Of a DNA stretch of 64,000 bases, positions 60,188 through 64,000 are shown one piece after another. Location: positions 558,001 to 622,000 of the forward strand of contig JAJTUQ010000002.1 in the NCBI GenBank assembly GCA_021399445.1, read 5' to 3'. How positions within the stretch are numbered: the first letter of the stretch is position 1; the number at the start of each line of letters is the position of its first letter. The stretch is from Xylogone sp. PMI_703. Its lineage: Eukaryota > Ascomycota > Leotiomycetes. The translations under genes and the position numbers were made by a program. Under the pieces are notes generated by a model. That model was not told the DNA's origin, ran no database searches, and saw nothing but the letters and a program-made list of their open reading frames with translations.

Positions 60188-61965
60188 ATGCGGACGCTCA
60201 CAACATTCGCTCTGGGCCTCATTGGCGCCACAGTCGCCTCAGCCTCAGATGTATCTTCCCTCACAAAAGATACTTTCGGGGATTTCATTAAAGAAAATGA
60301 TTTAGTTCTTGCCGAGTGTACGTCCCCATATTGCCCCTCACACGGAATTAGCTAACAATCTGTTCTGGCAGTCTTCGCAGTATGTATCTGTTAGCCCTTT
60401 TAAATTGGATGTTGCCCTTACTAACGTTTGATTCTGTTCTATAGCCATGGTGGTACGTCATTCAAAACTGCATCTGCTCCCCAGAATAATGTGACTGACG
60501 GTTATAAAAGTGGACACTGCAAGGCACTTGCGCCAGAATACGAAGAGGCTGCGACAACCCTCAAGGAGAAGAATATCAAGCTTGCCAAAGTAGACTGCAC
60601 AGAAGAAGCAGACCTTTGCCAGAGCTATGAAGTCCAAGGCTACCCAACCTTGAAGGTTTTCCGTGGCCCAGACAACATCTCCCCATACAATGGTGCTAGG
60701 AAGGCCCCTGCGTAAGTTAAAAAGGCACCTACCGAAGGGACCACAAGTTGCATTCACTAACATCGGTGGCTAGCATCGTCTCATATATGACCAAGCAGTC
60801 GCTTCCTGCTGTATCGACTGTAACCAAGGATACACTTGAGGACTTCAAGAAGGCGGATAAGGTTGTCGTTGTCGCATACTTCGCCGCTGATGACAAGTCC
60901 TCCAATACCACTTTCACCACGGTTGCCGAGAAGCACCGTGATGATTTCCTCTTTGGTGCTTCCAACGATGCAGCTTTGGCAGAAGCTGAAGGCGTCAGCT
61001 TCCCGGGCGTAGTCCTATATAAGTCCTTCGACGATGGAAAGAGCGTATTCACGAAGGCATTCGAGGCCGAAGAGATTGAGAACTTTGCCAAGGTCTCCTC
61101 CATTCCTCTTATTGGAGAAGTTGGCCCAGAAACATACTCTACATACATGAGCAGTGGACTTCCACTAGCATACATTTTCGCCAAGACCGAGGAGGAGCGT
61201 ACTGAGTTGTCGGATGCTTTGCGTGATATTGCAAAGAAGCACCAGGGCTCTATCAGCTTTGCTACCATTGATGCTTCTGCATTTGGTGCCCACGCTGGAA
61301 ACCTAAACCTCAAGCCCGACGTATTCCCCGCCTTCGCTATTCAAGATACCGTTAACAACAAGAAGTACCCCTTCGACCAAGAGAAGGCTATTACTGCTGA
61401 TGTAATCAGCAAGTTCGTTCAAGACTTCGCTGATGGAAAGGTTGAGCCAAGCATCAAGTCTGAACCCATTCCAGAGAACCAAGATGGCCCGGTCACAATC
61501 GTTGTCGCTAAGAACTACGATGAGATCGTACTTGATGACTCCAAGGATGTATTGATCGAGTTCTACGCTCCATGGTGTGGACACTGCAAAGCTCTTGCTC
61601 CTAAGTATGATATCCTTGGCAGTCTCTACAAGGAGGCTGGATTATCCGACAAGGTCACTGTCGCCAAGGTTGACGCCACTAACAACGATGTTCCTGATGA
61701 GATTCAGGGATTCCCAACCATCAAATTATACAAGGCTGGTGATAAGTCTAACGCAGTTACCTACAGCGGAAGCCGCACCATTGAGGACTTGATTAAATTC
61801 ATCAAAGAGAACGGCAAGCATGGTGTTGAGGTCACATATGACGAAAATGCCCAAGCAGAGAAGGACAAGGCAGCTGCTGAGGCTGAAGAGAGTGCTAAGA
61901 GCGCCGCTGAGGAAGCTAAGGATGCCGAGGCTACCAAGGCTGCTGATGCGCACGACGAGTTGTAA
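60188..61965 (+). CDS. PDI1: Protein disulfide isomerase, ER lumenal
   Basis: Five exons (60188-60317, 60372-60379, 60445-60452, 60511-60711, 60774-61965) give 512 residues. A signal peptide ([19 protein letters not shown]) leads into thioredoxin domain a with CGHC at 49-52. Two non-catalytic domains follow, then domain a' with CGHC at 384-387 ([15 protein letters not shown]), an Ala/Glu-rich tail and a terminal HDEL retrieval signal. The enzyme forms and rearranges disulfides on secretory proteins in the ER. Two consecutive 8-nt microexons encode F-F-A and P-W-C around the first active site. Both must be included to keep frame. Expression is likely high and stress-responsive, but I saw no certain UPR element. 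Confidence 0.97.
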
Positions 61966-62395
61966 AGAGAAAAGTTGTGATACCTATTCTGTCCGTACCT
62001 GTACTATCTTACTACCTCCATGAAAGGCTACGAGCCTCTGAAGCTAGCGACGAAGTTTAAATAACGAAATTGATGTTCGCTAAATGAAAATAAACTGTCA
62101 AATCTATTTAAAGTTCCACCTTTGAACATGTGAATGTATTAGATTCATCATCTAATAACATATGTTGCCAATAGAATAGAGTTGTTAGTGATGGTTGCCT
62201 TTGATTTAAGGCATCAATGCCGTAGATCTCGCGAGCTTCGGGATGCCGCAACAACGCAACATATTGTAATCTAGCTGCTTTTAAATTGACACATCCCACC
62301 TGGTTTGCATCCAAACTGTTCAATTAATCATAATTCAAAGGGAATAATAACTAGTACTCTCAAAAATACTAGTCACGACAGAAACGAAAACAACC
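61966..62395. other. Intergenic region downstream of PDI
   Basis: Holds the PDI 3' UTR and the short promoter of the next gene. No other feature is supported. Confidence 0.5.
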
Positions 62396-62956
62396 ATGGC
62401 ATCTAGGATACTCTCACCTATGATACGCACAATGTCGTCGCAAAGTGCCTCCTTTCGCACAGCACGAAGTTTCCAAACTTCTTCCCGACTTGCGGACGTT
62501 GCAGCCGCTTTACCAGCGCGCAAACCCGTCGGTGCTTTCAGAGGAGGGTCAGCTAAAATTTAGTTCCTAGAATTCCTCTTCTTCATTCTCTGGAAACTGG
62601 CGTGTTGGATGGTTGGACTGACCAAAATCTATGTGACTAGACTCTTTGGCTTTCTCCTGGGAAGCACGCTTGCTGGAGCTGGTGTCTACTACTATGTGTT
62701 GGAGGAATATAAAGTTTCGAATGAGCTGTTGACAGAAGACATATATGTGCGTCTCTGCATCTAGTCTCCCGTTTTGTTAGATTTTATGGTTGCATACCTC
62801 CCCCTTGAAAGATAACGGTGTTTTTCTTCCATTTTCTAGCCGAGCATAAGCTAACCTATTTATCCTCAGAGCTTACAAGCTTCTGTACAACGAGTTCATA
62901 CATATGTCACATCTTTGGAAGAAAGGCTAGCGGAGTTAGAGAAGAAAAAGAAATGA
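62396..62956 (+). CDS. Small predicted mitochondrial membrane protein, unknown function
   Basis: Three exons (62396-62547, 62641-62746, 62870-62956) give 114 residues. The N-terminus is Arg/Ser-rich without acids (MASRILSPMIRTMSSQSASF), fitting a mitochondrial presequence. A glycine-rich hydrophobic segment (LFGFLLGSTLAGAGVYYYVL, about 52-72) forms one membrane span. It is followed by a coiled-coil-like helix ending TSLEERLAELEKKKK. This layout recalls small inner-membrane assembly or MICOS-type proteins, but I cannot name it. All junctions keep phase and use good splice sites, so the gene itself is likely real. Confidence 0.75.
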
Positions 62957-63379
62957 ACAATGATATACGAGGGGCAACCTAATAGAGGGATTAAAATAGG
63001 AAATACCTTGTCAGACTCATCATAATTAGGGATGCAGTCATGTATCTTGCGGGCTTCATTGCATTAGGACAGCAACGTGTATTATATTGAGTTCTCAATA
63101 ATCATGGCATACCTTGAAACGGGCTGGAGGGAAGATTATATATATTCGTTGTAGCGCTGCTTGATGATCACCTCAATTAACCAATACGAGTGAACATGAA
63201 AATTTATCTTTCCAATGCCTATCTAATCTCTAGACTTCAATATGATAAATTGGTAAAAGTGGCAATGCTCCATTCGCCTCGGCTGTGCTTCCCCAGATTT
63301 CGATAAACTTTATTACGGTAGCTTTTCTAACCCGTCCCCTACACTACTTCTACGTAGAACTGCGAGCGCCTCAGCCAAC
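62957..63379. other. Intergenic region upstream of VPS71
   Basis: Contains the 3' end of the small mitochondrial gene and the VPS71 promoter. Nothing else is visible. Confidence 0.5.
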
Positions 63380-64000
63380 ATGCTCGATTTCGGTGTTAGA
63401 GAAGTTGCGATCTCGAAAGCTGTTGCTGCTCCGGGGTGGGCGTATGTGCCAGATACTGGTGTTAACCCTTCGGCCGCAGCCTTACAGCCTTCCTCTCGTA
63501 AACGTGCGCGTAACCAACCTAGCACGAGCTTTGCCGATACATCTGCGAAGCAGGAGCTCAAGATCCTCCGTGAGATTGCGGCTCTAGATCGCGAGAATCA
63601 CCGCGATGTATCTATTCCTGTGCCGGTGAGGCATCGTGATAATGCCGGACGAGGTGGGTTGATTAAGCTGATTCAAGACCTCAACTGACACAAATCGTAT
63701 CTAGTAAGCCATGGCAAAGTCACGCCAAACGTCCGCAAAATACTTCAGTCCCAAAAGACATTTGCAAACTATCTTGATGATTACGAAGCGCTGAATGTAC
63801 CTTCTTCATCAATCCCAACGCCTTCTCAAGCTACACCTCCCCCAGGTGGACCTGCTTCTTCCAATACAAAGAGAGCGTACAGAAGGAAAGATGGCAGAGC
63901 ACCATCTACTCCAACCCCTCTTCGAAATGTTTCTACGCCTCCAATAAAACCAGAAACTGCAAATGCAGATGTGCCAATGGCAGACGCGGAAGATTCAATA
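63380..64000 (+). CDS. VPS71: VPS71/ZNHIT1-like SWR1 complex subunit (5' part)
   Basis: Exon 1 (63380-63653) and exon 2 (63705 to beyond the window edge) give the first 190 residues. Diagnostic blocks are APGWAYVPDTG, KQELKILREIAALDRENHRD then VSIPVP, and TPNVRKILQSQKTFANYLDD, as in fungal ZNHIT1-type proteins. The HIT zinc finger expected at the C-terminus lies outside the window. After the NVRKIL block a Pro/Ser/Thr-rich linker begins. VPS71/Swc6 works in the SWR1 remodeller that exchanges H2A for H2A.Z in nucleosomes. Truncation is due to the window edge, not a broken gene. Confidence 0.85.

Overview
The window reads as nuclear DNA of a filamentous ascomycete (Pezizomycotina; codon use, intron style and protein resemblance suggest Leotiomycetes, which is inference). 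Evidence: intron-rich genes with 45-300 nt GT-AG introns, fungus-type architectures (LSD1 with a C-terminal HMG box, NF-YB with a HapC-type N-terminus, a DUF3602 protein, HDEL-ended PDI), and mostly conserved single-copy housekeeping genes on both strands. I saw no transposon, CRISPR array, rRNA, convincing tRNA, virus-like gene or secondary-metabolite cluster. All coding spans were rebuilt by hand from splice sites and reading-frame phase; coordinates run from start codon to stop codon with introns included.

1-10.5 kb, all on +: a DUF3602 protein, a BAH-PHD chromatin reader with a split PHD finger, an LSD1-type SWIRM/amine oxidase/HMG demethylase, and F-actin capping protein beta. 11.4-24.8 kb: an SDR-type epimerase (-), TEL2 (-), UBA3 (+), RNA polymerase I/III subunit AC40 (-), the complex I 49 kDa subunit (+) and an orphan Cys-rich protein (-). 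TEL2/UBA3 and AC40/complex I are divergent pairs; UBA3/AC40 are convergent.

26.2-34.6 kb, all on -: a STE20-family kinase that seems to share one reading unit with a long disordered upstream region, then 6-phosphogluconate dehydrogenase. 36.6-43.9 kb: NF-YB/HapC (-), prefoldin subunit 2 (-), a TMEM14-like protein (-) and OST2/DAD1 (+), with a 3.2 kb gene-poor interval upstream of NF-YB. 44.0-55.0 kb: GRASP (-), TGS1 (+), the very large Dopey protein (-) and MON1 (+); three of these four act in Golgi/endosome/vacuole traffic. 55.8-64 kb: a 997-aa orphan (-), protein disulfide isomerase (+), a small predicted mitochondrial membrane protein (+), and the 5' part of a VPS71/ZNHIT1 gene cut by the window edge (+).

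The genes do not form one pathway. Three touch chromatin (BAH-PHD, LSD1, VPS71), and NF-YB could in principle act on CCAAT motifs found here. The most unusual content is gene architecture: 6- and 8-nt microexons, an ATG-only coding exon, a probable GC-AG intron, a stop codon that doubles as a splice acceptor between the disordered region and the kinase, and an intron-derived alternative N-terminus for NF-YB. I found no clear evidence of a wholly new biological system.
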